A DNA stretch of 64,000 bases from contig NZ_CP136136.1 of NCBI RefSeq assembly GCF_038024875.1, forward strand, positions 4,216,001 to 4,280,000, written 5' to 3'. The notes under the pieces were generated by a model that was not told the origin of the DNA, did not search any database, and saw only the letters and a program-made list of their open reading frames with translations. Shown piece after piece: positions 1-9,058 of this stretch. This DNA is from Gordonia rubripertincta. Lineage in GTDB: Bacteria; Actinomycetota; Actinomycetes; Mycobacteriales; Mycobacteriaceae. The stretch's first letter is position 1, and each line of letters opens with the position of its first letter. Position numbers and translations under genes: made by a program.

Positions 1-147
1 GCACAGGGCCTTCTGGCCGGTGTGATCATGGTCGCAGCGCTCACTGCCCTCTTCTTCGAGGACCGTTCGCCGCGTCGATGGCGTCGTCGCAGAACCGGGG
101 CATCGGAAGACTCCCCGGAACCCGCCGAGAACGCCCCGACGCCATGA
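1..147 (+). CDS. C-terminal fragment of a membrane protein, probably the mannosyltransferase MptB
   Basis: The frame is open from base 1 and ends at TGA 145-147, giving 48 residues that continue from outside the window. It shows the end of a hydrophobic segment (LLAGVIMVAALTALFF) followed by an arginine-rich, then acidic and proline-rich cytoplasmic tail. This layout fits the end of a polytopic membrane protein. In M. tuberculosis the gene upstream of the same ABC transporter pair is the alpha-1,6-mannosyltransferase mptB (Rv1459c), so identity is inferred mainly from synteny. The fragment itself carries no diagnostic motif. Confidence 0.55.
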   Translation, partial: AQGLLAGVIMVAALTALFFEDRSPRRWRRRRTGASEDSPEPAENAPTP

Positions 148-256
148 CGACCCCCCACCGCACCCGCGAACGGCGTTTTTCGTCCACGGGGTCCGAGCGC
201 ATAGTCTGACCTGTGTGCGCAGCACGACCCCTCGGCAGATCAACGATGACGATCGA

Positions 257-1207
257 ATGAACGATCGTCCGCCGAGCGACCCCGTCGCGTCCCCCGCGGT
301 CGAAGTACGCGGGCTGGTCAAGGCCTTCGGCGGCCGAACCGCCGTCGATCGACTCGATCTGACCGTCGAGCGCGGACAGATCCTCGCCCTCCTCGGACCG
401 AACGGTGCGGGCAAGACCACCACCGTCGAGATCTGCGAGGGGTTCACCGCCCCCGACGCCGGCACCGTCCGGGTTCTCGGACTCGACCCGATCGTCGACA
501 ACGACGCCCTCCGACGCCGCGTCGGCGTGATGCTGCAGGGCGGCGGCGCGTACCCGGGTGCCCGCGCCGAGGAGATGCTGCGGCTCGTCGCCGCCTACTC
601 GGCCGACCCGATCGACCCCGAATTCCTCATCGACGCACTCGGTCTCGGCGACGTCCGGCGCACGTCGTACCGACGCCTCTCCGGCGGACAACAGCAGCGC
701 CTCGCGCTCGCCTGCGCGATCGTCGGCCGTCCCGAACTCGTGTTCCTCGACGAGCCGACCGCCGGCCTCGACGCCCACGCGCGTCTCGTCGTCTGGGAAC
801 TGGTCGACCGGCTCCGCACCGACGGGGTGTCCGTCCTGCTCACCACCCACCTGATGGACGAGGCGGAGGAACTCGCCGACCAGGTCGTGATCATCGATCA
901 CGGCCGCGCGGTCGCCGCCGGAACCCCCGCCGACCTCACCAGCAGCGGTGCCGAGAACGAGTTGCGGTTCACCGCGCCACGCGGCCTCGACCTCTCGATG
1001 CTCATGCTCGCTCTGCCCGAGGGTTACCACTGCACCGAGGCGAACCCCGGCTCGTACCTCGTCATCGGCCCGATGACCCCGCAGGTCCTCGCCACGGTGA
1101 CCGCGTGGTGCGCGAAGATCAATGTCCTCGCCACCGACCTCCGTGTCGAGACCCGCAGTCTCGAAGACGTTTTCCTCGACCTGACCGGACGGGCACTACG
1201 ACCGTGA
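257..1207 (+). CDS. ABC transporter ATP-binding protein (Rv1458c-like, ABC-2 exporter family)
   Basis: This is the cytoplasmic ATPase of an ABC-2 type exporter and pairs with the permease encoded next. Visible motifs in order are Walker A GPNGAGKTT near residue 47, the Q-loop in MLQGGG, the signature LSGGQQQR, Walker B LVFLDEPTAGLD and the switch histidine in LTTHLMDEAE. A C-terminal regulatory segment of about 90 residues follows, as in drug-type exporter ATPases. The ATG at 257 is chosen because the residues after it align with known homologues. The same frame also has a GTG at 215 that would add 14 residues. The stop overlaps the permease start (GTGA), so the two are translationally coupled. 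The substrate is not known. Confidence 0.9.
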   Translation: MNDRPPSDPVASPAVEVRGLVKAFGGRTAVDRLDLTVERGQILALLGPNGAGKTTTVEICEGFTAPDAGTVRVLGLDPIVDNDALRRRVGVMLQGGGAYPGARAEEMLRLVAAYSADPIDPEFLIDALGLGDVRRTSYRRLSGGQQQRLALACAIVGRPELVFLDEPTAGLDAHARLVVWELVDRLRTDGVSVLLTTHLMDEAEELADQVVIIDHGRAVAAGTPADLTSSGAENELRFTAPRGLDLSMLMLALPEGYHCTEANPGSYLVIGPMTPQVLATVTAWCAKINVLATDLRVETRSLEDVFLDLTGRALRP

Positions 1208-2022
1208 ACTCCCCCGCAGTGAACTCCCCCGCCCCCGGCACCGGACTCTTCCCCGACGGCATGTTCCGTCCGGCGCCGCGTCCGGCATCCCTACTGGCGA
1301 TGATCGCCGCGCAGTCGACGCTCGAGCTCAAACTCCTGCTCCGCAACGGTGAGCAACTGCTACTCACGATGTTCATCCCGATCACCCTGCTCATCGGGTT
1401 GTGTCTGCTTCCGATCAACACGACCTTCGGCGACGGCCCGGCCGAGCGCGCCACGCTCTTCGTCCCCGCGATCCTCACGGTCGCCGTGATGTCGACCGCC
1501 TTCACCGGCCAGGCCATCGCCGTCGGCTTCGACCGCCGGTACGGGGCCCTGAAACGACTGGGCGCCACGCCGATTCCCCGGTGGGGCATCATCGTCGGCA
1601 AGTCGGTGGCGGTGCTGATCGTGGTGGCCCTGCAGTCGGTCATCCTCGGCGCCATCGGATTCGCCTTCGGGTGGCGGCCCGACGCGATCGGACTGCTCAT
1701 CGGCGCGCTGGTGATCGTCATCGGCACCGCCTGCTTCGCGGCGCTCGGGCTGCTCCTCGGCGGCACGCTGAAGGCGGAGGTCGTCCTTGCCCTGGCGAAC
1801 CTGCTCTGGTTCGCCTTCATCGGACTCGGCAGCCTCGTGGTGGTCGACTCCAACGTTCCCGGCGCCGTGCACACCCTGGCACGGTGCATCCCCTCGGGTG
1901 CGCTCAGTGAGGCCCTCGAGATGGCCGCACGTGGTTCGTTCGACGCCTTCGGGGTGGGTGTCTTGCTGGTGTGGGCCGCGGTGGCCGGCACCTTGGCAGT
2001 GAGGTGGTTCCGATTCCGATGA
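1204..2022 (+). CDS. ABC-2 type transporter permease (Rv1457c-like)
   Basis: This is the membrane subunit of the exporter, 272 residues with about six hydrophobic segments: a first near residues 45-65, then pairs after the loop with FDRRYGALKRLGATP. That loop is the characteristic cytoplasmic ABC-2 motif. The GTG start at 1204 overlaps the TGA of the ATPase gene by four bases, and an in-frame ATG lies at 1261. The gene ends in an ATGA overlap with ctaA, making a compact three-gene operon. In mycobacteria the same trio is conserved, but the transported substrate remains unassigned. Confidence 0.88.
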   Translation: MNSPAVNSPAPGTGLFPDGMFRPAPRPASLLAMIAAQSTLELKLLLRNGEQLLLTMFIPITLLIGLCLLPINTTFGDGPAERATLFVPAILTVAVMSTAFTGQAIAVGFDRRYGALKRLGATPIPRWGIIVGKSVAVLIVVALQSVILGAIGFAFGWRPDAIGLLIGALVIVIGTACFAALGLLLGGTLKAEVVLALANLLWFAFIGLGSLVVVDSNVPGAVHTLARCIPSGALSEALEMAARGSFDAFGVGVLLVWAAVAGTLAVRWFRFR

Positions 2023-3050
2023 CGACGTCGCAGACTTCGACACGACCCGACGGGGCGGACCCCGACCGGGCGACCCCCGACCAGCGCGGCAACCGGCGGA
2101 TGAGCGGGTTCTGGCGATCCATCCCGGGATTCGGCCGGCCGACGATCCGCTTCGTGCACCGCTGGGCGATCGCGCTGCTCGTCTCCAACGTGGGCATCGT
2201 CGCCACCGGCGGCGCCGTGCGCGTCACGGGTTCGGGACTCGGCTGCCCGACCTGGCCGCGCTGCACCGACGACTCCTTCGTCCCGCACGGCGAACTCGGC
2301 ATCCACGGCGCGATCGAGTTCGGCAACCGGATGCTGACGTGGGTGCTGATCATCATCGCGATCGCCACCTGGATCGCCGTGCTCCGCTACGCCGGATCGG
2401 CACGGCGCGACAAGTGGCTCGTCACCCTGATCGCGCTCGGCATCCCGTTCCAGGGCGTGATCGGGGGCATCACCGTCCTCACCGACCTCAACCCGTGGGT
2501 CGTGGCGCTGCACTTCATCCTGTCGATGATCCTGGTGTCGGCGGCGACCGTACTGGTCTTCCGGATGCGCCCGTACCCGACTCCCACCGAGCCCGCCCCC
2601 GCAGACACCGACACGCCGGGGATGGCGACCCGCCGACTGGGTATCTACCTGGCGTGGCTGCTATATGCGGTCACCTGGGTGACGATCTACCTCGGCACGG
2701 TGGTCACCGGTTCCGGCCCGCACGCCGGCGACGTGGACGCGCCGCGCAACGGACTGGACCCCGACAACGCCACTCAGCTCCACGCCGATGCGGTGTTCGT
2801 CCTCGTCGGTCTGGGTCTGGCCGCTCTCGTCTATGCCCGTGTCTTCGCGCGTCCCCAACAGCGCTCGGCACAGGTCTTCGTGGGCCTGCTCGCCCTGCAG
2901 GGCGTGATCGGTTTCGTCCAGTACTTCACCGATCTGCCCGTCGCGCTGGTCATCGCGCACATGTTCGGCAGTGCGCTGCTGCTCATCGGAGCCACCTGGC
3001 AGGTGCTGGTCGCCCGGGCCACCGACCAGCCGCGCGTCGACGCGGCCTGA
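2019..3050 (+). CDS. ctaA: Heme A synthase CtaA (COX15 family)
   Basis: CtaA oxidises the C8 methyl group of heme O to give heme A for aa3-type cytochrome oxidase; CtaB, encoded at 4598-5590, makes the heme O. The protein has 343 residues and about eight membrane segments in two repeats. Heme-ligand histidines are seen in RFVHRW, EFGNRM and the second-half segments around TQLHADAVF and VIAHMFG. The first extracellular loop has the paired cysteine region GLGCPTWPRC. ATG 2019 overlaps the permease stop (ATGA); an ATG at 2100 is an alternative that would remove a polar, poorly conserved N-terminus. Transcription ends at the hairpin at 3070-3107. Confidence 0.93.
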   Translation: MTTSQTSTRPDGADPDRATPDQRGNRRMSGFWRSIPGFGRPTIRFVHRWAIALLVSNVGIVATGGAVRVTGSGLGCPTWPRCTDDSFVPHGELGIHGAIEFGNRMLTWVLIIIAIATWIAVLRYAGSARRDKWLVTLIALGIPFQGVIGGITVLTDLNPWVVALHFILSMILVSAATVLVFRMRPYPTPTEPAPADTDTPGMATRRLGIYLAWLLYAVTWVTIYLGTVVTGSGPHAGDVDAPRNGLDPDNATQLHADAVFVLVGLGLAALVYARVFARPQQRSAQVFVGLLALQGVIGFVQYFTDLPVALVIAHMFGSALLLIGATWQVLVARATDQPRVDAA

Positions 3051-3069
3051 CCAGACGGAGCCACGAACG

Positions 3070-3107
3070 AGAAACGACCCCCGGCGATCACGCCGGGGGT
3101 CGTTTCT
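3070..3107. terminator. Bidirectional hairpin terminator between ctaA and the 123-residue protein gene
   Basis: The arms 3070-3086 and 3091-3107 are perfect 17-base complements around the four-base loop ATCA. The outer ends are AGAAAC/GTTTCT, so a short U-rich tract follows the stem on either strand. It sits between two convergent genes and should end transcription from both sides. Confidence 0.85.
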
Positions 3108-3117
3108 GGTCTACGGG

Positions 3118-3489
3118 TCAGAGGATCGCGCGGTTGCGCGCCTTGGGGAAGCGCTTCTGGCGGGCCACCCAGCCGGCCATCTTGCGGTAGTGCGACGGCT
3201 TGACGGTGGTCTCCGAAGTGAGATCGCGGTCCCACTCGGCGATCTCGAGTCCGTCGACGGCGTCGACGACGGCCTGCGCGGTCGCGAGGTCGGCGACGAC
3301 GCGGTCACCGAGGACACCCCCCGCATCACCGACGAGAGTGATCCGGACACCGGCCGCACCGATCGCCTGCAAGACGACCTTGGCGCTGCCGCCCTCGCGG
3401 GCGACGAACTTCTTCACCGAGGCGACGACATCGCCCGGGGCCCGGACGGTCGGCGTGGCTGTGGTGTCGGTGGCGGCACTGTCAGTCAT
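3118..3489 (-). CDS. Conserved hypothetical protein of 123 residues (Rv1455-like)
   Basis: A small soluble protein with no signal peptide or membrane segment. It starts with a Thr/Ala-rich N-terminus, then has alternating hydrophobic and charged segments and a basic C-terminus (HYRKMAGWVARQKRFPKARNR). The ATG at 3489 gives the compact form; the open frame continues upstream to 3603 but reads into the qor leader. The position between ctaA and qor matches the uncharacterised Rv1455 of M. tuberculosis. Function is unknown. The gene runs divergently from qor with about 87 bases between them and converges on ctaA. Confidence 0.75.
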   Translation of the reverse strand: MTDSAATDTTATPTVRAPGDVVASVKKFVAREGGSAKVVLQAIGAAGVRITLVGDAGGVLGDRVVADLATAQAVVDAVDGLEIAEWDRDLTSETTVKPSHYRKMAGWVARQKRFPKARNRAIL

Positions 3490-3576
3490 GACGCTCAGCA
3501 TACCGGTGGGCCCGTGCCGATCCCGATAGCGGGATGCGCAACACATCCGGCGTGCTCGCCGTGTACAACGGGTGTC

Positions 3577-4551
3577 GTGCGCGCGATACAGGTGACCCGC
3601 CACGGCGGTCCGGACGTCCTGACCTTCGGAACCGTCGACGACCCGATACCGGCACCCGACGAGGTGATCGTCCGGACCTCGGCGGTGGGCGTCAACTACA
3701 TCGACACCTATCTCCGGCGTGGGCTCTACCCGTCGACCCCGCCGTACATCCCGGGCACCGAGGGTGCCGGTGAGATCGTCTCCCTGGGTTCCGAGGTGTC
3801 CGGTCTCGAGGTCGGTCAGCGGGTCGCATGGTGCGCCGCGCCCGCGTCGTACGCCGAACTCGTGGCAGTGCCCGCCTCGAAGGCTGTCGTGGTCCCCGAC
3901 GGGATCGACGACGCGGTCGCCGGGTCGTCGCTACTCCGCGGGCTCACCGCCCACTACCTCCTGGACGGGAGCGCCCACCCGCATCCCGAGGACACGATCC
4001 TGATCCACGCCGGGGCCGGCGGGGTGGGGCTGATCCTCACCCAGATGGCCAAGCGCCACGGGTTGCGGGTCATCACGACGGTGTCCTCCGAGGAGAAGGA
4101 AGAGCTGTCCCGCGAGGCCGGAGCCGACCACGTGCTGCGTTACACCGACGACCTGGCCGCGCGCGTCCGGGAGCTGACCGACGGCCGCGGCGTACCGGTC
4201 GTCTATGACGGGGTCGGCGCGGACACCTTCGAGCAGTCGCTGGCCGCCACCGCCGTACGCGGCATCGTCGTGCTGTTCGGCGCCTCGAGCGGACCGGTGC
4301 CGCCATTCGATCTGCAGCGCCTCAACCCGGCCGGTTCGTTGTCGGTGACCCGACCCACGCTGGCGCATTTCACCGCGACGCCAGAGGAACTGAACTGGCG
4401 CGCGAGTGAGTACTTCGAGGCGATCGGCGACGGCGACGTGGACGTGCGGGTGGGGCAGCGATACCGGCTGGCCGACGCCGCGCAGGCCCATGCGGACCTC
4501 GAGGCGCGCAAGACCACGGGTGCGACCGTGCTGCTGCCCACCGATTCCTGA
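3577..4551 (+). CDS. qor: Quinone oxidoreductase, zeta-crystallin type (MDR family)
   Basis: An NADPH-dependent medium-chain reductase that lacks the structural zinc lobe, 324 residues, the usual size. The N-terminal GroES-like domain contains VGVNYIDTYLRRGLYP and the PGTEGAGEI motif. The Rossmann fold shows HAGAGGVGLILTQMAK near residues 144-160, and VYDGVGADTF follows. GTG 3577 is the only start that gives the family N-terminus (VRAIQVTRHGGPDVL); the long open frame upstream runs antisense through the preceding gene and is not coding. Family members reduce quinones by one electron or reduce enones, and the physiological substrate is not evident here. Confidence 0.9.
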   Translation: MRAIQVTRHGGPDVLTFGTVDDPIPAPDEVIVRTSAVGVNYIDTYLRRGLYPSTPPYIPGTEGAGEIVSLGSEVSGLEVGQRVAWCAAPASYAELVAVPASKAVVVPDGIDDAVAGSSLLRGLTAHYLLDGSAHPHPEDTILIHAGAGGVGLILTQMAKRHGLRVITTVSSEEKEELSREAGADHVLRYTDDLAARVRELTDGRGVPVVYDGVGADTFEQSLAATAVRGIVVLFGASSGPVPPFDLQRLNPAGSLSVTRPTLAHFTATPEELNWRASEYFEAIGDGDVDVRVGQRYRLADAAQAHADLEARKTTGATVLLPTDS

Positions 4552-4568
4552 CGCGACAGACGGCTCAG

Positions 4569-4610
4569 ATCAGCGGTACGAGGTCAGCGGTACGAGGTCA
4601 GAAGTACGAG
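4569..4610. repeat. Three tandem 14-base units at the 3' end of ctaB
   Basis: Units close to GTCAGCGGTACGAG occur at 4569-4582, 4583-4596 and 4597-4610. The last, with two changes, contains the final codons and stop of ctaB on the minus strand; the other two are downstream copies of the same end. Confidence 0.8.
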
Positions 4611-5590
4611 GAGATCGTCTGCATGCCGACGACCGCGTCGATCGCGAGGCCGCAGAAGACGATCGCCAGGTACTCGTTGGACTGCAGGAACACCTTGAGG
4701 GGCTTCACCTCGGCACCGCGTTTGGTGTCGCGGTAGAGCTTGGTGACCCGCTCCAGGAACCAAGCGCCGGCGACCAGGGCGATCACGGTGTAGATCCAGC
4801 TCGTCGCCGGGATCAGGGTGAGCGAGGTGATGACGGTCAGCCAGGTGTAGATGAGCATCTGACGGGTGACGCGTTCCTCGGTCGCGATGACCGGGAGCAT
4901 CGGCACGCCGGCCGCCTTGTAGTCCTCCTTGTAGCGCATCGCGAGCGCCCAGGTGTGCGGCGGAGTCCAGAAGAAGATGACCAGGAAGAGCACGATCGGC
5001 TGCCAGCTGATGGACCCGGTGACGGCCGCCCAGCCGACCAGCGTCGGCATGCAACCGGCGGCACCGCCCCACACCACGTTCTGCCAGGTGCGGCGCTTGA
5101 GGATCATCGTGTAGACGCCGACGTAGAAGATGATCGTCGCCGAGACGAGCAGGGACGACAGCAGATTCGCCGCGAAGTACAGCACCGCGAACGATGCAGC
5201 CCAGAGCACCAGGCCGAAGATCAGCGCGCTGCGCGTGGCGACGGCCCGACGGGCCAGGGGGCGCCGCTCGGTGCGCTTCATCTTCTTGTCGATGTCGGCG
5301 TCGACCACCATGTTGAGGGTGTTCGCGCTGCCGGCGCCGAGCCATCCACCGATCAGGGTGAAAGCGATGACCGCGATGTCCACGTGACCGCGATCGGCCT
5401 GCAGCATCACCGGGATCGTCGCAACCAGCAGCAGCTCGATGACCCGCGGCTTGGTCAGCGCGACATACGCAAGCACCGTCGCGCGCACACGTCCGGCCCA
5501 CGTCAGATCCGCCGGCATGACCGGCTCGGTCGAAACCTGCTGTGATGCGGTGTCGGTCGAGTGGGATGCGGCGGGATGGTCTCCGCTCAC
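4598..5590 (-). CDS. ctaB: Protoheme IX farnesyltransferase (heme O synthase) CtaB
   Basis: CtaB is a UbiA-family membrane prenyltransferase that transfers a farnesyl group from FPP to heme B, giving heme O for CtaA. The signature Asp-rich motif NMVVDADIDKKMKRT is present, with the second motif near YKEDYKAAGVPMLP and about nine membrane segments. The 330-residue form starts at GTG 5590, preceded by GGGGAG. In-frame GTGs at 5608 and 5614 would add up to eight residues, and the true start is uncertain in this poorly conserved N-terminus. It is divergent from tkt across a 240-base intergenic region. The 3' end lies in a short tandem repeat. Confidence 0.92.
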   Translation of the reverse strand: MSGDHPAASHSTDTASQQVSTEPVMPADLTWAGRVRATVLAYVALTKPRVIELLLVATIPVMLQADRGHVDIAVIAFTLIGGWLGAGSANTLNMVVDADIDKKMKRTERRPLARRAVATRSALIFGLVLWAASFAVLYFAANLLSSLLVSATIIFYVGVYTMILKRRTWQNVVWGGAAGCMPTLVGWAAVTGSISWQPIVLFLVIFFWTPPHTWALAMRYKEDYKAAGVPMLPVIATEERVTRQMLIYTWLTVITSLTLIPATSWIYTVIALVAGAWFLERVTKLYRDTKRGAEVKPLKVFLQSNEYLAIVFCGLAIDAVVGMQTISSYF

Positions 5591-5830
5591 ACGCTCCCCT
5601 ATCCTCACGAACACTCCTCGTCCGCCCGCACAGATCGCCGCGGGCTACTACAGAGCATGGTAGACGTTTGCCTTTGCGAACCGTGAATCGCGTCGTGGCG
5701 GGGCCCGTGACCGGCGACGATCGGCGAACCGGCGGGTAACTTTCGGTCGGCGCGCGGGGCGCCGTCGCAGCCGATTACTCTGGACCCGAACGCGCCGAAA
5801 ACCGAGCAGGCACAGGAGACAATCACCATC
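5591..5830. promoter_or_regulatory. Divergent promoter region between ctaB and tkt
   Basis: 240 bases without a supportable gene; it must carry the promoters for ctaB on the minus strand and for the tkt-tal-zwf-opcA-pgl operon on the plus strand. No operator or riboswitch stands out. The tkt ribosome site AGGAGA is at 5813-5818. Confidence 0.6.
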
Positions 5831-7909
5831 GTGGCCGACACAGATGAGATCCGCGCACTGACCACCCCCCGCCATCCGGACGACTGGAGCGACCTCGACA
5901 CCCGGGCCGTGGACACGGCCCGCCTCCTGGCCGCCGACGCGGTGCAGAAGTGCGGCAGCGGTCATCCCGGCACCGCGATGAGCCTCGCGCCGCTGGCCTA
6001 CACGCTGTTCCAGCGTGTGATGCGGCACGACCCCACCGACACCGACTGGGCCGGCCGCGACCGCTTCGTGCTGTCCTGCGGACATTCGAGCCTGACCCTC
6101 TACATCCAGCTCTACCTGGGCGGCTTCGGTCTCGAGCTCTCCGACATCGAGGCGCTGCGCACCTGGGATTCGCTGACCCCCGGCCACCCGGAGTTCCGCC
6201 ACACCCGCGGCGTGGAGATCACCACCGGCCCACTGGGCCAGGGTCTCGCCTCGTCGGTCGGCATGGCGATGGCCGCCCGGCGCGAACGCGGCCTGTTCGA
6301 CCCGGACGCCGGCGTCGGCGAGAGTCCGTTCGACCACTACATCTACGTGGTCGCCTCCGACGGTGACATCGAGGAGGGTGTGACCTCCGAGGCCAGCTCG
6401 CTCGCCGGCACGCAGCAGCTCGGCAACCTGATCGTGTTCTACGACCAGAACCAGATCTCGATCGAGGACGACACCGACATCGCCCTGTCCGAGGATGTCG
6501 CCAAGCGCTACGAGGCCTATGGCTGGCACGTGCAGACCGTCGAGGGCGGCGAGGACGTCGTCGCCATCGAGGCCGCGATCAAGGCCGCCCAGGAGGTCGT
6601 CGACCGTCCGTCGATCATCTGTCTGCGCACCATCATCGGCTACCCGGCCCCCAACATGATGAACACCGGCATGGCCCACGGCGCCGCTCTCGGCGAGGAT
6701 GAGGTTGCCGCGACCAAGAAGGTCCTCGGCTTCGACCCGGAGAAGAACTTCGAGGTCACCGACGAGGTCATCGCGCACACCCGCAAGCTCGTCGAGCGGG
6801 GGGCGGAGCAGCGCAAGGCCTGGACCGCCTCCTTCGACGCGTGGGCCGAGAAGAACCCCGAGCAGAAGGCGCTCTTCGACCGCCTGACCGCTCACGAGCT
6901 CCCCGAGGGCTGGACCGAGAACCTGCCGACCTGGAACGTCGGCGACAAGGACGTGGCGACGCGCAGCGCCTCGGGCAAGGTGCTCGGCGCCCTCGCGCCC
7001 GTCCTGCCCGAGCTGTGGGGCGGTTCCGCCGACCTCGCCGGTTCGAACAACACCACGATGGACGGCGAGCCCTCGTTCGGCCCCACGTCGATCAGCACCA
7101 AGAAGTGGTCGGCCAACCCGTACGGACGCACCCTCCACTTCGGTGTCCGCGAGCACGCGATGGGTTCGATCCTGTCGGGCATCGCCCTGCACGGACCGAC
7201 CCGCGCCTACGGCGGCACCTTCCTGCAGTTCGCCGACTACATGCGTCCGGCCGTCCGCCTGGCCGCGCTGATGGAGATCGACCCTATCTACGTCTGGACC
7301 CACGACTCGATCGGTCTCGGCGAGGACGGCCCGACCCACCAGCCGATCGAGCACCTGGCCGCACTGCGTGCGATTCCGAACCTCGACGTCGTGCGTCCCG
7401 CCGACGCGAACGAGACCGCCTACGCCTGGGCGCACCTGCTGACCCGTCGCAACCACCCGGTCGGCCTGGCGCTCACCCGCCAGAACCTCCCGATCCTCGA
7501 GGGCACCTCGGCGCAGGGCGTCGCCAACGGCGGCTACATCCTCAGTGACTCCGAGGGCGACCCGCAGGTCGTGCTCATCGGTACCGGTTCCGAGGTGTAC
7601 CTGGCCGTCGAGGCGCAGAAGGCGCTGGCAGACAAGGGAATCAAGGCCCGCGTCGTGTCGATGCCGTGTGTCGAGTGGTTCGACGAGCAGCCCAAGGGGT
7701 ACCAGGACCACGTCCTCCCGCCGTCGGTTCCGCGTGTCGCCGTCGAGGCCGGCATCGCGATGCCGTGGTACCGCATCGTCGGCGCGGGTGGCGAGATCGT
7801 CAGCATCGAGCACTTCGGTGCGTCGGCCGATTACAAGGTGCTCTTCACCAAGTTCGGGATCACCGCAGAGGCCGTGACCTCGGCCGCCGAGCGCGTCGTC
7901 GCCGGCTGA
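5831..7909 (+). CDS. tkt: Transketolase
   Basis: A thiamine-diphosphate enzyme that moves two-carbon units between sugar phosphates in the non-oxidative pentose-phosphate pathway. The 692 residues show the N-terminal CGSGHPGTAMSLAPL motif, the cofactor/Mg motif SDGDIEEG...NLIVFYDQNQIS, the catalytic glutamate in FGVREHAMG, and a C-terminal transketolase domain. The GTG start has an AGGAGA ribosome site about 11 bases upstream. It is the first gene of tkt-tal-zwf-opcA-pgl, with tal beginning 20 bases after its stop. Confidence 0.97.
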   Translation: MADTDEIRALTTPRHPDDWSDLDTRAVDTARLLAADAVQKCGSGHPGTAMSLAPLAYTLFQRVMRHDPTDTDWAGRDRFVLSCGHSSLTLYIQLYLGGFGLELSDIEALRTWDSLTPGHPEFRHTRGVEITTGPLGQGLASSVGMAMAARRERGLFDPDAGVGESPFDHYIYVVASDGDIEEGVTSEASSLAGTQQLGNLIVFYDQNQISIEDDTDIALSEDVAKRYEAYGWHVQTVEGGEDVVAIEAAIKAAQEVVDRPSIICLRTIIGYPAPNMMNTGMAHGAALGEDEVAATKKVLGFDPEKNFEVTDEVIAHTRKLVERGAEQRKAWTASFDAWAEKNPEQKALFDRLTAHELPEGWTENLPTWNVGDKDVATRSASGKVLGALAPVLPELWGGSADLAGSNNTTMDGEPSFGPTSISTKKWSANPYGRTLHFGVREHAMGSILSGIALHGPTRAYGGTFLQFADYMRPAVRLAALMEIDPIYVWTHDSIGLGEDGPTHQPIEHLAALRAIPNLDVVRPADANETAYAWAHLLTRRNHPVGLALTRQNLPILEGTSAQGVANGGYILSDSEGDPQVVLIGTGSEVYLAVEAQKALADKGIKARVVSMPCVEWFDEQPKGYQDHVLPPSVPRVAVEAGIAMPWYRIVGAGGEIVSIEHFGASADYKVLFTKFGITAEAVTSAAERVVAG

Positions 7910-7929
7910 TCAACCCAAGGAGAGAAATC

Positions 7930-9051
7930 GTGACCCAGAACGAGAAGCTCGCCGAACTGTCCGCCGCCGGTGTCTCGGTGTGGCTGGACGACCTGTCCCG
8001 TGACCTGATCAGCTCCGGCGACCTGGCGGAACTGATCGCGACCAAGTCGGTGGTCGGCGTGACCACCAACCCGTCGATCTTCCAGGCCGCACTGTCGAAG
8101 GGCACCGCCTACAACGCGCAGGTCACCGAGCTGGCGGCGCGCGGCACCGACGTCGACGGCACCATTCGCACGGTGACCACCGACGACGTCCGCAACGCCT
8201 GCGACGTGCTCGCGCCGGTGTACGAGGAGTCCGACGGCGTCGACGGCCGGGTGTCGATCGAGGTCGATCCCCGCCTGGCCCACGACACCGACGGCACGGT
8301 CGCCCAGGCGATCGAGCTGTGGAAGATCGTCGACCGCCCGAACCTGCTGATCAAGATCCCGGCCACCAAGGCCGGGCTCCCCGCGATCACCAAGGTCATC
8401 GCCGAGGGAATCAGCGTCAACGTGACACTGATCTTCTCGGTGGAGCGCTACAAGGAGGTCATGGACGCCTACCTCGACGGCCTCGACGCCGCCGCGGAAG
8501 CCGGCCACGACCTGTCCGACATCCACTCGGTGGCGTCCTTCTTCGTCTCGCGCGTCGACACCGAGATCGACAAGCGCCTCGACGCCATCGGCACCCCGGA
8601 GGCGGTGGAGCTCAAGGGCAAGGCCGCACTGGCCAACGCCCGCCTGGCCTACTCGGCCTACCAGCAGGTGTTCGAGGTCGAGTCGCGCTTCCCCGATCTA
8701 CTCGCCCACGGCGCCCGCCCGCAGCGCGCCCTCTGGGCGTCGACCGGCGTGAAGAACCCGGACTACCCCGACACCCTGTACGTCAGCGAGCTCGTCGCGC
8801 CCAACACGGTCAACACCATGCCGGGCAAGACGATGGATGCCTTTGCCGACCACGGCTGGGTCAACACCGGCTCGGTCGTCGGCCTCGCGCAGGAGTCCCA
8901 GGAGGTCTTCGACAAGCTCTCGGCAGTTGGCGTCGACACCGTCGACGTCTTCACGGTTCTCGAGGAGGAGGGCGTGAGCAAGTTCGAGGACGCCTGGAAC
9001 GACCTGCTCAACGCGACCGCCGAGCAACTGTCCGCAGCGATCAAGGGCTGA
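7930..9051 (+). CDS. tal: Transaldolase
   Basis: Transfers dihydroxyacetone units via a Schiff base; partner of transketolase. At 373 residues it belongs to the longer actinobacterial/TalB-like group. Seen motifs are VTTNPSIFQAALSKG near residue 45, LLIKIPATKAG with the Schiff-base lysine, NVTLIFSVERY and the C-terminal RALWASTGVKNP. The GTG at 7930 is preceded by AAGGAGAGA at good spacing, which decides the start although the frame is open further upstream within tkt. Confidence 0.97.
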   Translation: MTQNEKLAELSAAGVSVWLDDLSRDLISSGDLAELIATKSVVGVTTNPSIFQAALSKGTAYNAQVTELAARGTDVDGTIRTVTTDDVRNACDVLAPVYEESDGVDGRVSIEVDPRLAHDTDGTVAQAIELWKIVDRPNLLIKIPATKAGLPAITKVIAEGISVNVTLIFSVERYKEVMDAYLDGLDAAAEAGHDLSDIHSVASFFVSRVDTEIDKRLDAIGTPEAVELKGKAALANARLAYSAYQQVFEVESRFPDLLAHGARPQRALWASTGVKNPDYPDTLYVSELVAPNTVNTMPGKTMDAFADHGWVNTGSVVGLAQESQEVFDKLSAVGVDTVDVFTVLEEEGVSKFEDAWNDLLNATAEQLSAAIKG

Positions 9052-9058
9052 TCCGACC

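Noticed and set aside
3531..3773. A short plus-strand frame starting just before qor
   Set aside because: It is an out-of-frame shadow of the qor start and gives an Arg-rich, meaningless product.
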